Shown here: in pieces, positions 50,129 to 59,207 of the stretch
Position numbering within the stretch: the first letter of the stretch is position 1
Layout: every line of letters starts with the position of its first letter
Source of the DNA: JAJDTT01 sp965116695
Lineage (GTDB): Bacteria > Acidobacteriota > UBA6911 > RPQK01 > JAJDTT01
Assembly: GCA_965116695.1 (NCBI GenBank)
Contig: OZ220706.1
Span: 2,170,001-2,234,000, forward strand
Length of the DNA stretch: 64,000 bases
Direction of reading: 5' to 3'
Position numbers and translations under genes: made by a program
The notes under the pieces: model-generated
Seen by the model: the letters and a program-made list of their open reading frames with translations, nothing else
Told to the model about the DNA's origin: nothing
The model's database searches: none

Positions 50129-52597
50129 ATGGAGACCACCTGCGTCATTCTCTGCGGCGGACACGGTAGGCGCATGGGCTCCTCCCGGCACCACAAGGTC
50201 TGTTTCCCCATCGCCGGTGTCCCCGCCATCGTCCGCATCATCGACACCCTCAAATCCGCCGGCCTGAAGCATTTTCTCCTGGTGGTGGGCCAACGGGCCG
50301 TCGACGTCATGGAGACGGCGACCCGGGTCCACCCCGACGTCTCCTTCGCATACCAACCCGAAGCGCTGGGGACGGGGCACGCGGCCGGGTGCGCCGCCCG
50401 GGTCCTTCGCGACCGGCGTGCCGACGGCGACGTCCTGATCACCATGGGAGACAAGGTCATCGAGGCCCAGGTGGTGCGGGACCTGATGGAACGCCACCGG
50501 TCGGAAGCCGCGGACCTGACGCTCGCGGCTCTCCCCAAGGAGCCGGAGAGCACCGCCGGCCGGATCCTGCTGGACCCGGAGTCACGGCCCTTGGCCGTGG
50601 TCGAGGCGGCCGACATCCGCCGCTCGTCGGAGACCGGGATCCCCATCACGGTCGGGGGAAAGGAGATGTCCGCCGCCGGGATCGAGTCCGGGATCCGGCT
50701 GCTCAATACCTCTCTCTATCTCTTCCGAGCCGGCGCCCTGCACTCGTCCCTGGCGGCCCTGGCGGCCGACAACGCCCAGCAGGAGATCTACCTGACCGAC
50801 ACGGTCGAGCAGGTTTCCGCCAACGGAGGCGCCACCTCGGTCCTGGAGGTGGCCGACCCGCACGATCTCATGGGTTTCAACACCCCGGAGGAGCTGCTCC
50901 GGATCGAGGAGGCGCTGGGCCGGCGCAAGCGGCTTGGAGACACCCCGGCCGACCCTCTCACCCGGATCGGTCCGGGCCGTCTGAAACCGGCCGGCGAGTG
51001 GCTGGAGATCCTGAACCGGAAGCCCCCGTCCCTGCGGCGGTCTCTTTCGCAGGTGTACGGCTCCGGCGGCGTCCTCCTGGAGCCGCGCATTCGCGCCTGC
51101 CGGCGCCTGCTGGAACGTTTTGTCCAGTGCCACGGCGCGGCGCGCCCCGTGGTGCTGGCCCGGGCTCCGGGGCGCCTCAACCTCATGGGGCGGCACGTGG
51201 ACCACCGGGGCGGGTACGTGAACACCATGGCCATCAACCGGGAGATCCTGTTGGCCGCCTCTCCCCGGGAAGACGACAGCGTCACTCTTCGGCATCTCTC
51301 TTCGGACGAATTTCCCGAGAGGACCTTTCGCATCCGCGACCTGTTGCCGGACACCGACTGGCTCGCCTGGATGGATTTCATCAGTTCCTACACCGTCAAC
51401 CAGTTTCTCAGCGTCTCACGGGGAGATTGGAGCAACTACGCCCGGGCCGCCGTGCTGCGACTCCAGCACGCCTACCCTCGCCGCAGGTTGCGGGGAATGG
51501 ACTGCGTCATCTGGGGGGACATCCCGCTGGGAGCCGGCCTCTCCAGCAGCTCGGCTCTGGTGGTGGCCATGGCGGAGGCGTCGGTGGCCCTCAACCAACT
51601 GGCCCTGAGCACACGGCAATTCGTGGATCTCTGCGGCGAGGGGGAGTGGTTCGTCGGGTCGCGGGGCGGAATCGCCGACCAGGCCGCCATCCGCGGCGGG
51701 GTGAAAGACAAGGTCACCAAGATCGGGTTCTTTCCGTTCCGGATCGAAGAGACCATCGACCTGCCCCGGGAGTTGTCGGTCATCATCGCCAACAGCCAGT
51801 CCTCCGTATCCAAGAGCCACGAGGCCAGGCACACCTTCAACCACCGGATTGCCTGCTACGACCTGGCGGAGATGCTGCTTCGCAAGCAGGCGTCCTTCCT
51901 GTCATCCATGAAACACCTCAGGGACCTGGACCCCGGGAAGCTGGGCCTGTCGCAGGCCGAGATCTACCGCCTGCTGAAACAGCTTCCTCAGGAAACCGGC
52001 CGCCGGAACCTTCTGAAGAAGTTTCCGGAGCAGACCGAACGAGTCGAGGAGATCTTCTCGACTCACGACGACCCGGGGGAATATCCCCTGAGGGGGGTGG
52101 CTCTCTTCGGCGTTACCGAGTGCCGGCGGAGCGACCGCTTCTCCCGGCTCCTGAAGGACCGCCGGTTCTCCCGGATCGGAGAAATGATGGGGGTCAGCCA
52201 CGACGGCGACCGCATCGTCCGGCATGGCCAGGGCCGATCGCGGCCTCATTCCGCCGCCTGCGGCGACCGGCAGATGGACCGCCTGATCCGGGACTCCGTC
52301 TCCCCGGATCCCGCCCGGAGAGCGCGCGCCCGCCTCTGGATGCAGCCGGGCAGCTATGCCTGCTCCACACCCAAGATCGATCGGATCGTGGATCTGGCCG
52401 GTGCCCAACCTGGCGTCGTGGGAGCTCAACTTTCGGGTGCGGGCCTGGGGGGCTGCGCCATGATCCTGGTCCGAACCGAGGCGGTGGAGCGGACGCTGAA
52501 ACATCTGACCCGCGCCTGGCATGAGACCGGGGGCCTGGAGGTCGAGGCCTACGTCTGCCGGCCGGTGGCAGGAAGCGGACTCATCGACTGCCGGTGA
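50129..52597 (+). CDS. Fused sugar nucleotidyltransferase and GHMP (galactokinase-like) kinase
   Basis: An 822-residue two-part enzyme. Residues 1-265 are a GlmU-like nucleotidyltransferase: CVILCGGHGRRMGSSRHHKV with the G-x-G-x-R-M motif and Lys23, GTGHAAGCAA, and the metal Asp in ITMGDKVI. Residues about 320-815 are a GHMP kinase of the galactokinase group: APGRLNLMGRHVDHRGGYVN, the P-loop-like PLGAGLSSSSALVVAMAEA, the base in GGIADQAA (D517), and SGAGLGGCAMIL near the end. In galactokinases the sugar-binding segment is GEHTDY; here Glu is Arg356, so the sugar may differ. The fusion could phosphorylate a sugar and then make its NDP form. A NagA-like gene follows by 24 bases. Confidence 0.85.
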   Translation: METTCVILCGGHGRRMGSSRHHKVCFPIAGVPAIVRIIDTLKSAGLKHFLLVVGQRAVDVMETATRVHPDVSFAYQPEALGTGHAAGCAARVLRDRRADGDVLITMGDKVIEAQVVRDLMERHRSEAADLTLAALPKEPESTAGRILLDPESRPLAVVEAADIRRSSETGIPITVGGKEMSAAGIESGIRLLNTSLYLFRAGALHSSLAALAADNAQQEIYLTDTVEQVSANGGATSVLEVADPHDLMGFNTPEELLRIEEALGRRKRLGDTPADPLTRIGPGRLKPAGEWLEILNRKPPSLRRSLSQVYGSGGVLLEPRIRACRRLLERFVQCHGAARPVVLARAPGRLNLMGRHVDHRGGYVNTMAINREILLAASPREDDSVTLRHLSSDEFPERTFRIRDLLPDTDWLAWMDFISSYTVNQFLSVSRGDWSNYARAAVLRLQHAYPRRRLRGMDCVIWGDIPLGAGLSSSSALVVAMAEASVALNQLALSTRQFVDLCGEGEWFVGSRGGIADQAAIRGGVKDKVTKIGFFPFRIEETIDLPRELSVIIANSQSSVSKSHEARHTFNHRIACYDLAEMLLRKQASFLSSMKHLRDLDPGKLGLSQAEIYRLLKQLPQETGRRNLLKKFPEQTERVEEIFSTHDDPGEYPLRGVALFGVTECRRSDRFSRLLKDRRFSRIGEMMGVSHDGDRIVRHGQGRSRPHSAACGDRQMDRLIRDSVSPDPARRARARLWMQPGSYACSTPKIDRIVDLAGAQPGVVGAQLSGAGLGGCAMILVRTEAVERTLKHLTRAWHETGGLEVEAYVCRPVAGSGLIDCR

Positions 52598-52621
52598 CCG
52601 GCGGGAGGAAGACGGGAAGAC

Positions 52622-53779
52622 ATGGAACCCACGCGCTATGCAGGAAGAGACGTTCGGACCGGGCGATCCATCTCCGTGGGCGTGACGGGTGAGACCATCT
52701 CCGACGTCCGGCCCGAGAATCGCGCAGGGCCCGGTCCCTGGATCGCTCCGGCCCTGTTGGACATCCAGCTCAACGGCTTCGGCGGTTACGGGTTCAACGA
52801 AGCGGAGACCTCACCGGAATCGGTGGCGAGGGTGGTCCGGAGTCAGTGGCGGGCCGGGATCGGCGCCTTCCTGCCGACCGTAACCACCCATTCCCAGGAC
52901 CGGATGCTCCATTCCCTGAGGGCCGTCACGGCCGCTTGCCGCGACCCTCTCACCCGCCGCTCGATCCTGGGAATCCACTTGGAGGGACCCCACATCTCAC
53001 CGCTGGACGGCCCCCGGGGAGCTCATCCCCGGGAACATGTCCGGCTCCCGGCGTGGGACGAATTCCTCCGGATGCAGGAAGCCGCCGAAGGCGGAATCCT
53101 CCTGGTGACCCTGGCGCCGGAGCTGGAGGGGGCCATCCCCTTCATCGAGCGCCTGGCGGAAGCCGGCATCGTGGCCGCCATCGGTCACACCAACGCTTCG
53201 GCACACGATCTGGACGCCGCCATCAAGGCCGGCGCCCGTCTCTCGACACACCTGGGAAACGGTGCCCACTCATCGCTTCCGCGGCATCCCAACTACATCT
53301 GGGAGCAATTGTCCAGAGACCAGCTCGCCTGCAGCGTCATCGCCGACGGGCACCACCTCCCTGCCTCGGTTCTCAAGTGCATTCTGCGGTGCAAGGGAGT
53401 GGAGCGCACCATCCTCATCAGCGACGCCGTCACCCCCGCCGGACTCCCGCCCGGCACCTACGCGGCGGCGGGGGGAGCGGTGGAGGTGGCCGCCAGCGGC
53501 CGGATCTCCCTGGCCGGAACGCCCTACCTGGCCGGGGCCGGCGCCCACCTGGCCCAGGGCGTCTCAAACCTGGTCCGCATGGGTGTGGCTTCCCGGCAGG
53601 ACGCCCTCCGGATGGCCAGTTATCATCCCGCCCGGCTCCTGGCCCGGGACCACCGGATGGGAACCCTGGAGGCGGGAAAGCTGGCCAACCTGATCCAGTT
53701 CTCATGGACGGAGGCAGGGATCCGGGTCCATCGAACCGTGCTCGGCGGTCAGGTGGTCTTCGACGACGGCGCCGCCTGA
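52622..53779 (+). CDS. nagA: N-acetylglucosamine-6-phosphate deacetylase-like protein
   Basis: An amidohydrolase that removes acetate from N-acetylhexosamine-6-phosphate. APALLDIQLNGFGGYGFNEA near the N-terminus, GIHLEGPHISPLDGPRGAHP, AAIGHTNASAHDLDAAIKAG, LSTHLGNGAHSSLPRHPNYI and ILISDAVTPAGLPPGTY hold the metal and substrate residues of the NagA family. At 385 residues it has the usual length. It directly follows the kinase fusion, which makes an amino-sugar role for the pair likely, although no nagB lies nearby. The gene ends inside the convergent recQ gene, overlapping by 31 bases. Confidence 0.88.
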   Translation: MEPTRYAGRDVRTGRSISVGVTGETISDVRPENRAGPGPWIAPALLDIQLNGFGGYGFNEAETSPESVARVVRSQWRAGIGAFLPTVTTHSQDRMLHSLRAVTAACRDPLTRRSILGIHLEGPHISPLDGPRGAHPREHVRLPAWDEFLRMQEAAEGGILLVTLAPELEGAIPFIERLAEAGIVAAIGHTNASAHDLDAAIKAGARLSTHLGNGAHSSLPRHPNYIWEQLSRDQLACSVIADGHHLPASVLKCILRCKGVERTILISDAVTPAGLPPGTYAAAGGAVEVAASGRISLAGTPYLAGAGAHLAQGVSNLVRMGVASRQDALRMASYHPARLLARDHRMGTLEAGKLANLIQFSWTEAGIRVHRTVLGGQVVFDDGAA

Positions 53780-55899
53780 GTCCCGGCCACGAGCTTCAGC
53801 AGTTCCTCGCCGTAGCGGCCGATCTTTGCCGGACCCAGTCCCTTGATGCTCTCCAGCTCCGACAGCCGTTGGGGACGGACCGCGGCCAGAAGCTTCAAGG
53901 TGGCATCGTGAAGGACGGTGTAGGGAGGGATTTGAGCCTCGCGGGCCCGGTTCGTCCTCCACGATCTCAGTTCTTCGAAAAGGGCTTCATCGTAGGTCAG
54001 GTCGTCGGTCACGGGCACTACGGCCCGGGCCTTGGGCTTGGCCCGTCCCGGGGACGGCTTCGGCCAGGAGAGCTCCACCGGTTCCTGGCGACGCATGACC
54101 CGGAAGCCGCGGCGCGTGATGGACACCACCGGGTACTCTCCGGAAGAGACGCGGACGCACCCGTCCCGGATCAGCTCTTCCAGGATGCCCCTCAGATAGG
54201 CCTGTCCGTGAGCCTTGAGCAGGCCGTAGGTCGAGAGGCGGTCCAGACCCCGGTCCACGACATCCTGTGCTTTCGATCCCTTCAGAACCTGGAGCACCTT
54301 GGCCAGTCCGAACCGGCCTCGCATCCGGGCCACGCAACTCAGGGCCTTCTGCAGCACGACCCACTCTTCTTCCGTCGGTTCCCGGATCTCACCCGCCGAG
54401 AAGCGGCGGCAGCGATCGCAGTTGTCGCACTGGCCGGCCGCCTCCCGGTCGCCGAAGTAGCTCAGGATGTAGCGGTGCCGGCAGCGGGTCGAATTCACGT
54501 AGCCGAGGATGTCCCTCAACTTTCGCTGGTCCCGGCGGCGTTTCTCCACCAGAGAGGAGGCCTCCCGGTCCAAGTGGACGCGGCCGCCCTGTTCCACCAG
54601 AGAGATAGCGATCTGCCCACCGGGCCCGGGATCCTGCCGAATCAGCCCGCTCCGTTCCAGCAGGGAGAGGAGGGTCCGAATCGACAAGTCGCTGGCTTCG
54701 GACGAGATTTCCCGGGTCCATGCCGGCAACGGCTGGATTCGCGGCTCTTCCCGGGAACAGGTTCTCCGCAGCACGTTCCAGGTCCGCTCCAGGAGAAAGG
54801 GCTCCGGATTGGCGGCATCCAGGAAGAACTCCTGGGTCCGCACGTCGGCATAGTTGTAGAGAAGCTCGCAAAGCGCCGGGGACCCGTCGCGGCCGGCCCG
54901 GCCGATCTCCTGGTAATAGGCCTCCACGCTGCCCGGCAGGTCCCAATGCACGACGAATCGAAGATCGGTCCGGTCCACGCCCATGCCGAACGCATTGGTG
55001 GCCACCACCACCGGATCCTCCTTCCCTATGAACCGATCCTGGATGGCCTGGCGCTCCGGGTCCGGTAATCCCGCGTGATAGAGGCTCGCCTTCCTCCCGG
55101 CGTCCCGTAGCAGGGAATGGACCCGTTCCGTCTGTTTCCGGGTGGCGCAGTAGACGATTCCCGACTCCCATTCGTCCAGGATTTCGATCACACGGTCCAA
55201 CTTGGCCTGGTGATTCGCCGTCCGCGAGACCACCAGCCGGAGGTTGGGCCGTTCCAGACCGAAGACCAGAACGCGGGGCTCGGAACGGCCTTCCTGGCCC
55301 AGTCCGAGTTGTTTCAGGATGTCCTCCCGAACGTAAGGCGTGGCCGTGGCGGTCAGGGCCATCACCCGGGCCTGCGGGAACCGGGTCAGCACCGGACCCA
55401 GGCGCAGATACTCGGGGCGGAAGTCGTGCCCCCAGTGGCTGATGCAGTGGGCCTCGTCCACCGCCACCAGGGAGACCTGCCGCGTCTGAAGGACTTCCAT
55501 GAATCGCCGGCTCCGGAAGCGTTCCGGAGCCACGTAGACCAGCTTGTACGACCCCTGTTCCAACTCCCGGATGCGGTGGTCCCTTTCCTGCCAGGAAAGG
55601 GAGGAGTTGATGAAGGTGGCGGGCAGTCCCCGGGCCACGAGTCCGTCCACCTGGTCCTTCATCAGGGCGATCAACGGGGAGACCACCACCGTGACTCCCT
55701 CCAGCAGCAGCGCGGTCAACTGGTAGCAGAGGGATTTTCCCTTCCCCGTCGGCATGATCACGATGGAATCGTCGCCGTCCAGGGTGCGGCGAATGGTCTC
55801 TTCCTGCCCCGTAAGAAAGGAGCGGAAGCCGAAATGCTCCTTCAGCGCCGCCCGCAGGTCGGGCGGAAAAACGGATGAGTTGGCGTCCATGGAGCACAA
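53749..55899 (-). CDS. recQ: ATP-dependent DNA helicase RecQ
   Basis: RecQ unwinds branched DNA and works in recombination and fork repair. The 716 residues match the family. Walker A is PTGKGKS (about 50-56; the usual form is PTGGGKS), the DEAH box is VDEAHCISHWGHDFRPEYL, and TALTATATPYVREDILKQLG and QEIGRAGRDGSPALC complete the helicase core. A four-Cys zinc site (CRHRYILSYFG...CDNCDRC) and a winged helix follow, then an HRDC domain at the end (ARAVVPVTDDLTYDEALFEE, LESIKGLGPAKIGRYGEEL). The start at MCSMDANSS or the second Met is possible. It overlaps nagA by 31 bases. Confidence 0.95.
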   Translation of the reverse strand: MCSMDANSSVFPPDLRAALKEHFGFRSFLTGQEETIRRTLDGDDSIVIMPTGKGKSLCYQLTALLLEGVTVVVSPLIALMKDQVDGLVARGLPATFINSSLSWQERDHRIRELEQGSYKLVYVAPERFRSRRFMEVLQTRQVSLVAVDEAHCISHWGHDFRPEYLRLGPVLTRFPQARVMALTATATPYVREDILKQLGLGQEGRSEPRVLVFGLERPNLRLVVSRTANHQAKLDRVIEILDEWESGIVYCATRKQTERVHSLLRDAGRKASLYHAGLPDPERQAIQDRFIGKEDPVVVATNAFGMGVDRTDLRFVVHWDLPGSVEAYYQEIGRAGRDGSPALCELLYNYADVRTQEFFLDAANPEPFLLERTWNVLRRTCSREEPRIQPLPAWTREISSEASDLSIRTLLSLLERSGLIRQDPGPGGQIAISLVEQGGRVHLDREASSLVEKRRRDQRKLRDILGYVNSTRCRHRYILSYFGDREAAGQCDNCDRCRRFSAGEIREPTEEEWVVLQKALSCVARMRGRFGLAKVLQVLKGSKAQDVVDRGLDRLSTYGLLKAHGQAYLRGILEELIRDGCVRVSSGEYPVVSITRRGFRVMRRQEPVELSWPKPSPGRAKPKARAVVPVTDDLTYDEALFEELRSWRTNRAREAQIPPYTVLHDATLKLLAAVRPQRLSELESIKGLGPAKIGRYGEELLKLVAGTQAAPSSKTT

Positions 55900-56022
55900 A
55901 ACGGACTACCCCCCGGTGGCGAGGTCGTAACCGTTCAACTTTACAAGAAAGGGCTGGCGAGGTGAGGGGGCCAACTGCGGTTCCCGCGCCGGTTTCGTCC
56001 CGATTCGGAATCCCGCAGGAAT

Positions 56023-57006
56023 TCAGAGTCCCATCAGCGGCTTGAGATACCGGGCGCTCCGGGCCACCGCCTCTTCTACCGGCATGACGCCGGCGAAGGC
56101 CTGGTGGACGGTGACGTAGCCCCCATACCCGATGGCGTCGAGGCCGCGGAAGACCTCCTCGAAATCGACGCCCCCTTCTTCCCAGAGACCGATGTGGTCC
56201 ACGGCGACGCCGCCGCGGCCCCAGGTCTCGACCACCGTCACCCCCGAGGGAGTCAGGAGATGGTTCTGAACATAGACGTTCATGATCCAGGGTTCGAGGC
56301 GTCGGATGGTCTCGGACCCGTAGTCCTCGCCGGCGATGAACCAGTTGGCCGGTTCGTAGATGATGCCGAAATTGGAGCGGCCGACCCGCTTGAGGGTGTC
56401 CAACGCACCCTGGACCGTCTCGAACAGGCTGGCGCAATGCGCCTGGTGGGCGAGCCGGATCCCCCGTTCCCGGGCCTCGTCCGAGGCGCGGGCGGCCCAT
56501 TCGATGTCCTCTTCCTTCTTCATGCAGATCCGGATCAGATCGGAGCCCAGCGCCTCGGTCAGGTCCAGGTAGGGGGTGATGTTGCGGAGGCCCTCGGGCC
56601 CCTGCTCGTCGTTTCGGGGAACCGCGAAATCGCCGGTGACCATGGAGACGGTCAGGCCCTTCTGGGCGATGGAGCGGGCCGCTTCCCGGACTCTCTCTTG
56701 AGGCGAATGGGTGCCCACCTGGGAGGCTCTCATGCAGATCGCCTCATAGCCGTGCTCTTGAGCCAGGCCGATGATCTGGTCCAGGGTCAGGTCCGCCCTT
56801 TCCTTGGAACTGAAGGATTCGGCCACGCGCGCCGAGAGGGAGAGCTTCATGGTGTCCTCGCTGTTCGATTTCGAAACGGAAGGATCCTCAGCCGCGGGAC
56901 GGCAACCGCTCAGAAGACCCATGGCACCCAGTCCCAGGATGCCCTCCAGCAACTGTCGCCGACTCGGCGCCGCCACCTGGTTCCGCCCGCCTTCCGGTTC
57001 TCTCAT
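56023..57006 (-). CDS. Tat-exported lipoprotein, sugar phosphate isomerase/epimerase-like TIM barrel
   Basis: A 327-residue exported protein. The N-terminus SRRQLLEGILGLGAMGLLSG plus C has both a twin-arginine motif and a lipobox, so it is a Tat lipoprotein. The mature part is a xylose-isomerase-like TIM barrel: LTLDQIIGLAQEHGYEAICM, VSMVTGDFAVPRN, DLIRICMKKEEDIEWAARAS, LAHQAHCASLFETVQGALDT, FGIIYEPANWFIAG and YGGYVTVHQAF, which would place the metal ligands at the barrel mouth. Such exported TIM barrels are common in Planctomycetes and Acidobacteriota; substrates are unknown. Its ATG overlaps the asd stop (ATGA), an odd pairing. Confidence 0.85.
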   Translation of the reverse strand: MREPEGGRNQVAAPSRRQLLEGILGLGAMGLLSGCRPAAEDPSVSKSNSEDTMKLSLSARVAESFSSKERADLTLDQIIGLAQEHGYEAICMRASQVGTHSPQERVREAARSIAQKGLTVSMVTGDFAVPRNDEQGPEGLRNITPYLDLTEALGSDLIRICMKKEEDIEWAARASDEARERGIRLAHQAHCASLFETVQGALDTLKRVGRSNFGIIYEPANWFIAGEDYGSETIRRLEPWIMNVYVQNHLLTPSGVTVVETWGRGGVAVDHIGLWEEGGVDFEEVFRGLDAIGYGGYVTVHQAFAGVMPVEEAVARSARYLKPLMGL

Positions 57007-58082
57007 CGGCTGAGGCTGACCTCGACTCTGCGGTCTGAGCGGTGCGGCCTGTCTCCGGCCAGCCGTTCGGCGATCTGGACGGCGTTGAGGGCCGCACCCT
57101 TGCGGATCTGATCGCCGCAGACGAACAGGTCCAGCCCGTGGACCCCGTTCTTCCCCGACCGGCTGACGTCGGAGCGAATCCGGCCCACGAAGACATCGTC
57201 CCGGCCCGAGGCCTCCAGCGGAGTGGGAAAACGGTTGCCGGTCCGGTCGTCCAGGAGGGAAACTCCGGGGGCATTGGCCAGCAGGCTCCGGGCCTGTTCC
57301 GCATCCAGGGCCTCCTCGAGTTCCAGGTTGATGCTCTCGGCATGGGCGCGCATGACCGGAACCCGGACACAGGTGGCGGTGATGGCTACCGAGGAGTCGC
57401 CCCAGATCTTGTGGGACTCCCGGACCATCTTCATCTCCTCCGTGTTGTACCCCTCCGGTCCGATCGCCGAGTCGTGGCTGAAGAGGTTGAAGGCGTACTG
57501 CTGGCGGAAGATCTCACAGGTGGGGGACCGGCCTGCCAGCACCTCCCGGGTCTGTTGCTCCAGTTCCGCCATGGCCGCGGCTCCAGCGCCGCTGGCGGCC
57601 TGGTAGGTGCTCACCACGATGCGCCGCACCCCGACGGCACGGTGAATGGGCGTCACCGGGACGATCATGATGATGGTCGAGCAGTTGGGATTGGCGATGA
57701 TCCCGCCCTTGCCCAGTTGCACGTCCGCCAGAGCTTCCGGGTTGACCTCCGGAACCACCAGGGGAATTCCCGGAGTCATGCGGAAGGCCGAGCTGTTGTC
57801 GACGACGGTGGCTCCGGCGTCGGCGGCCAGGGGGGCGAACTTCCGGCTGATGGACGCTCCGGCGCTGAAAAGAGCCAGTTCCACGTCCCGGAAGCTGTCC
57901 TCCGTCAGTTCCTCGACGGTATGGGACTCTCCCTGGAATTCAATGGTCTTGCCCGCGCTGCGTCGGCTGGCGAGAAGCTTGAGACGGCCCACGGGAAAAC
58001 GCCGTTCGGCCAGCAAGCGGACGAACTCCTGCCCGACGGCCCCGGTCGCACCCACGATGGCGACGCTCATATTGCCCGACAC
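57003..58082 (-). CDS. asd: Aspartate-semialdehyde dehydrogenase
   Basis: Asd reduces aspartyl phosphate to aspartate semialdehyde with NADPH, for lysine, threonine, methionine and cell-wall diaminopimelate. VAIVGATGAVGQEFVRLLAE binds NADPH; the catalytic Cys is about C134 in IANPNCSTIIMIV; VSTYQAASGAGAAAMAELEQ and VPVMRAHAESINLELEE are also family marks. The start is probably the GTG at 58082, since GGAGGT lies five bases before it; the ATG at 58070 is too far from that site. The C-terminal 15 residues are charged and not typical. It is preceded by the cyclophilin gene by 88 bases on the same strand. Confidence 0.95.
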   Translation of the reverse strand: MSGNMSVAIVGATGAVGQEFVRLLAERRFPVGRLKLLASRRSAGKTIEFQGESHTVEELTEDSFRDVELALFSAGASISRKFAPLAADAGATVVDNSSAFRMTPGIPLVVPEVNPEALADVQLGKGGIIANPNCSTIIMIVPVTPIHRAVGVRRIVVSTYQAASGAGAAAMAELEQQTREVLAGRSPTCEIFRQQYAFNLFSHDSAIGPEGYNTEEMKMVRESHKIWGDSSVAITATCVRVPVMRAHAESINLELEEALDAEQARSLLANAPGVSLLDDRTGNRFPTPLEASGRDDVFVGRIRSDVSRSGKNGVHGLDLFVCGDQIRKGAALNAVQIAERLAGDRPHRSDRRVEVSLSR

Positions 58083-58170
58083 GACGCACCTCCGTCTTGA
58101 AGTGGAGAAAAAGTATATCAGGATGCCCGCCGCCGAAGTCCGGGACGGCGGGGCGAAGGCGGGACGCCGC

Positions 58171-59016
58171 TCAGTTCAGCAGCGTCGCCTTCTTGATGTA
58201 GTCCAGCTTGGGAAAGTCCCGCTTGAGATAACCGTTCCCTTCGGCGCGTATCCGCCCCTGACTCGGTCCCCGTCCCTGGGGAGCCCCCTCGCCGTACCCC
58301 TTGTAGACGGAGTCCACCACATCCATCCCTTCGATGACCCGGCCGAAGGGAGAAAAGCCGATGCTGTCCAGGCTCCCGTTGTCCTTGTAGTTGATGAAGA
58401 ACTGCACCGACCGGGAGTGGGGCATGTTGGTCTTGGCGAAGGAAATGTAGCCCCGCTGGTTCGACTTCACCACCGGGTCGTCCTGGATGTTGGCGGCACT
58501 CCATTTCTGCCCGATGGCCGGGTCGCCATGCATGCCGAACTGGGCCATGAACCCTTCGATCACCCGGAAGAAGGCGATGTTTCGGAAATAGCCGATCTTC
58601 ACCAAATTGTAGAAACGGTCCGCGCCTCGAGGCGACCAATCCCGGGTCACTTCGACCACGAAGTCCCCCTTGGTGGTCTCGAACTTGGCCTTGAAGCTGG
58701 CGGGAGCCTTCTCGTCGGCCAGGGAGGGATTCCTCAGGGCGGGATTGGGCCCCTTCATGGGCCGTGGCGGTTTGTCCATCTTTGCGGGCTCCGGTTTCGG
58801 TTCGTCAGGTTTCTTGGCCGGTTCCGGCGGCGTCACATCCGCGGCCTCGCCGGCCGCTTCCTCGGCGGTCGCCTTGTCTCCCGCGTCGGCTACGGCCGCA
58901 GCCTCTTCAGCCGCCGGCGGCTCCGCCGAATCCGGTTCATCGGTGACAGGCGCGCTACAGGAGAGCGAAAGCAACAACAAGAAAAACGCACAGCAGCTCC
59001 ATCGCCTCTCAGGCAT
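58171..59016 (-). CDS. Exported cyclophilin-type peptidyl-prolyl isomerase lipoprotein
   Basis: A 281-residue isomerase of peptidyl-prolyl bonds, acting outside the cytoplasm. The signal FFLLLLSLSC ends in a lipobox. A linker of about 80 residues, rich in Ala, Glu, Pro and Lys, extends the domain from the membrane. The cyclophilin domain follows from about residue 105: FVVEVTRDWSPRGADRFYNL, FFRVIEGFMAQFGMHGDP (with Arg of the active site), GYISFAKTNMPHSRSVQFFI and FSPFGRVIEGMDVVDSVYKG. The usual Gln-x-Gly turn reads AQFGMHG. It should help fold exported proteins. Confidence 0.9.
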   Translation of the reverse strand: MPERRWSCCAFFLLLLSLSCSAPVTDEPDSAEPPAAEEAAAVADAGDKATAEEAAGEAADVTPPEPAKKPDEPKPEPAKMDKPPRPMKGPNPALRNPSLADEKAPASFKAKFETTKGDFVVEVTRDWSPRGADRFYNLVKIGYFRNIAFFRVIEGFMAQFGMHGDPAIGQKWSAANIQDDPVVKSNQRGYISFAKTNMPHSRSVQFFINYKDNGSLDSIGFSPFGRVIEGMDVVDSVYKGYGEGAPQGRGPSQGRIRAEGNGYLKRDFPKLDYIKKATLLN

Positions 59017-59159
59017 GTCTCTTTATCTCCTTCATGGTTTTTCGTGTCCAGTCCTCTCTCCCGGCCCGCCGATTATTGCCCGGCAGGGGGTTGGGTTCAA
59101 GAGACACGGGCTCGAAGCCGAACTCGAATGCGCGATGCCCGATTGCCGGTCCACGTATC

Positions 59160-59188
59160 TTGACACCCTTCCCGGCCGTCCATAGGTT
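59160..59188 (+). promoter_or_regulatory. Candidate promoter for the gene at 59208
   Basis: TTGACA (59160-59165, perfect -35 box) is followed after 17 bases by TAGGTT (59183-59188, three of six). Transcription from here would start close to 59195, giving a very short leader that still includes the GGGAGG site. The weak -10 box makes this a candidate only. Confidence 0.4.
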
Positions 59189-59207
59189 GATGCAGGGAGG
59201 TCGACAT

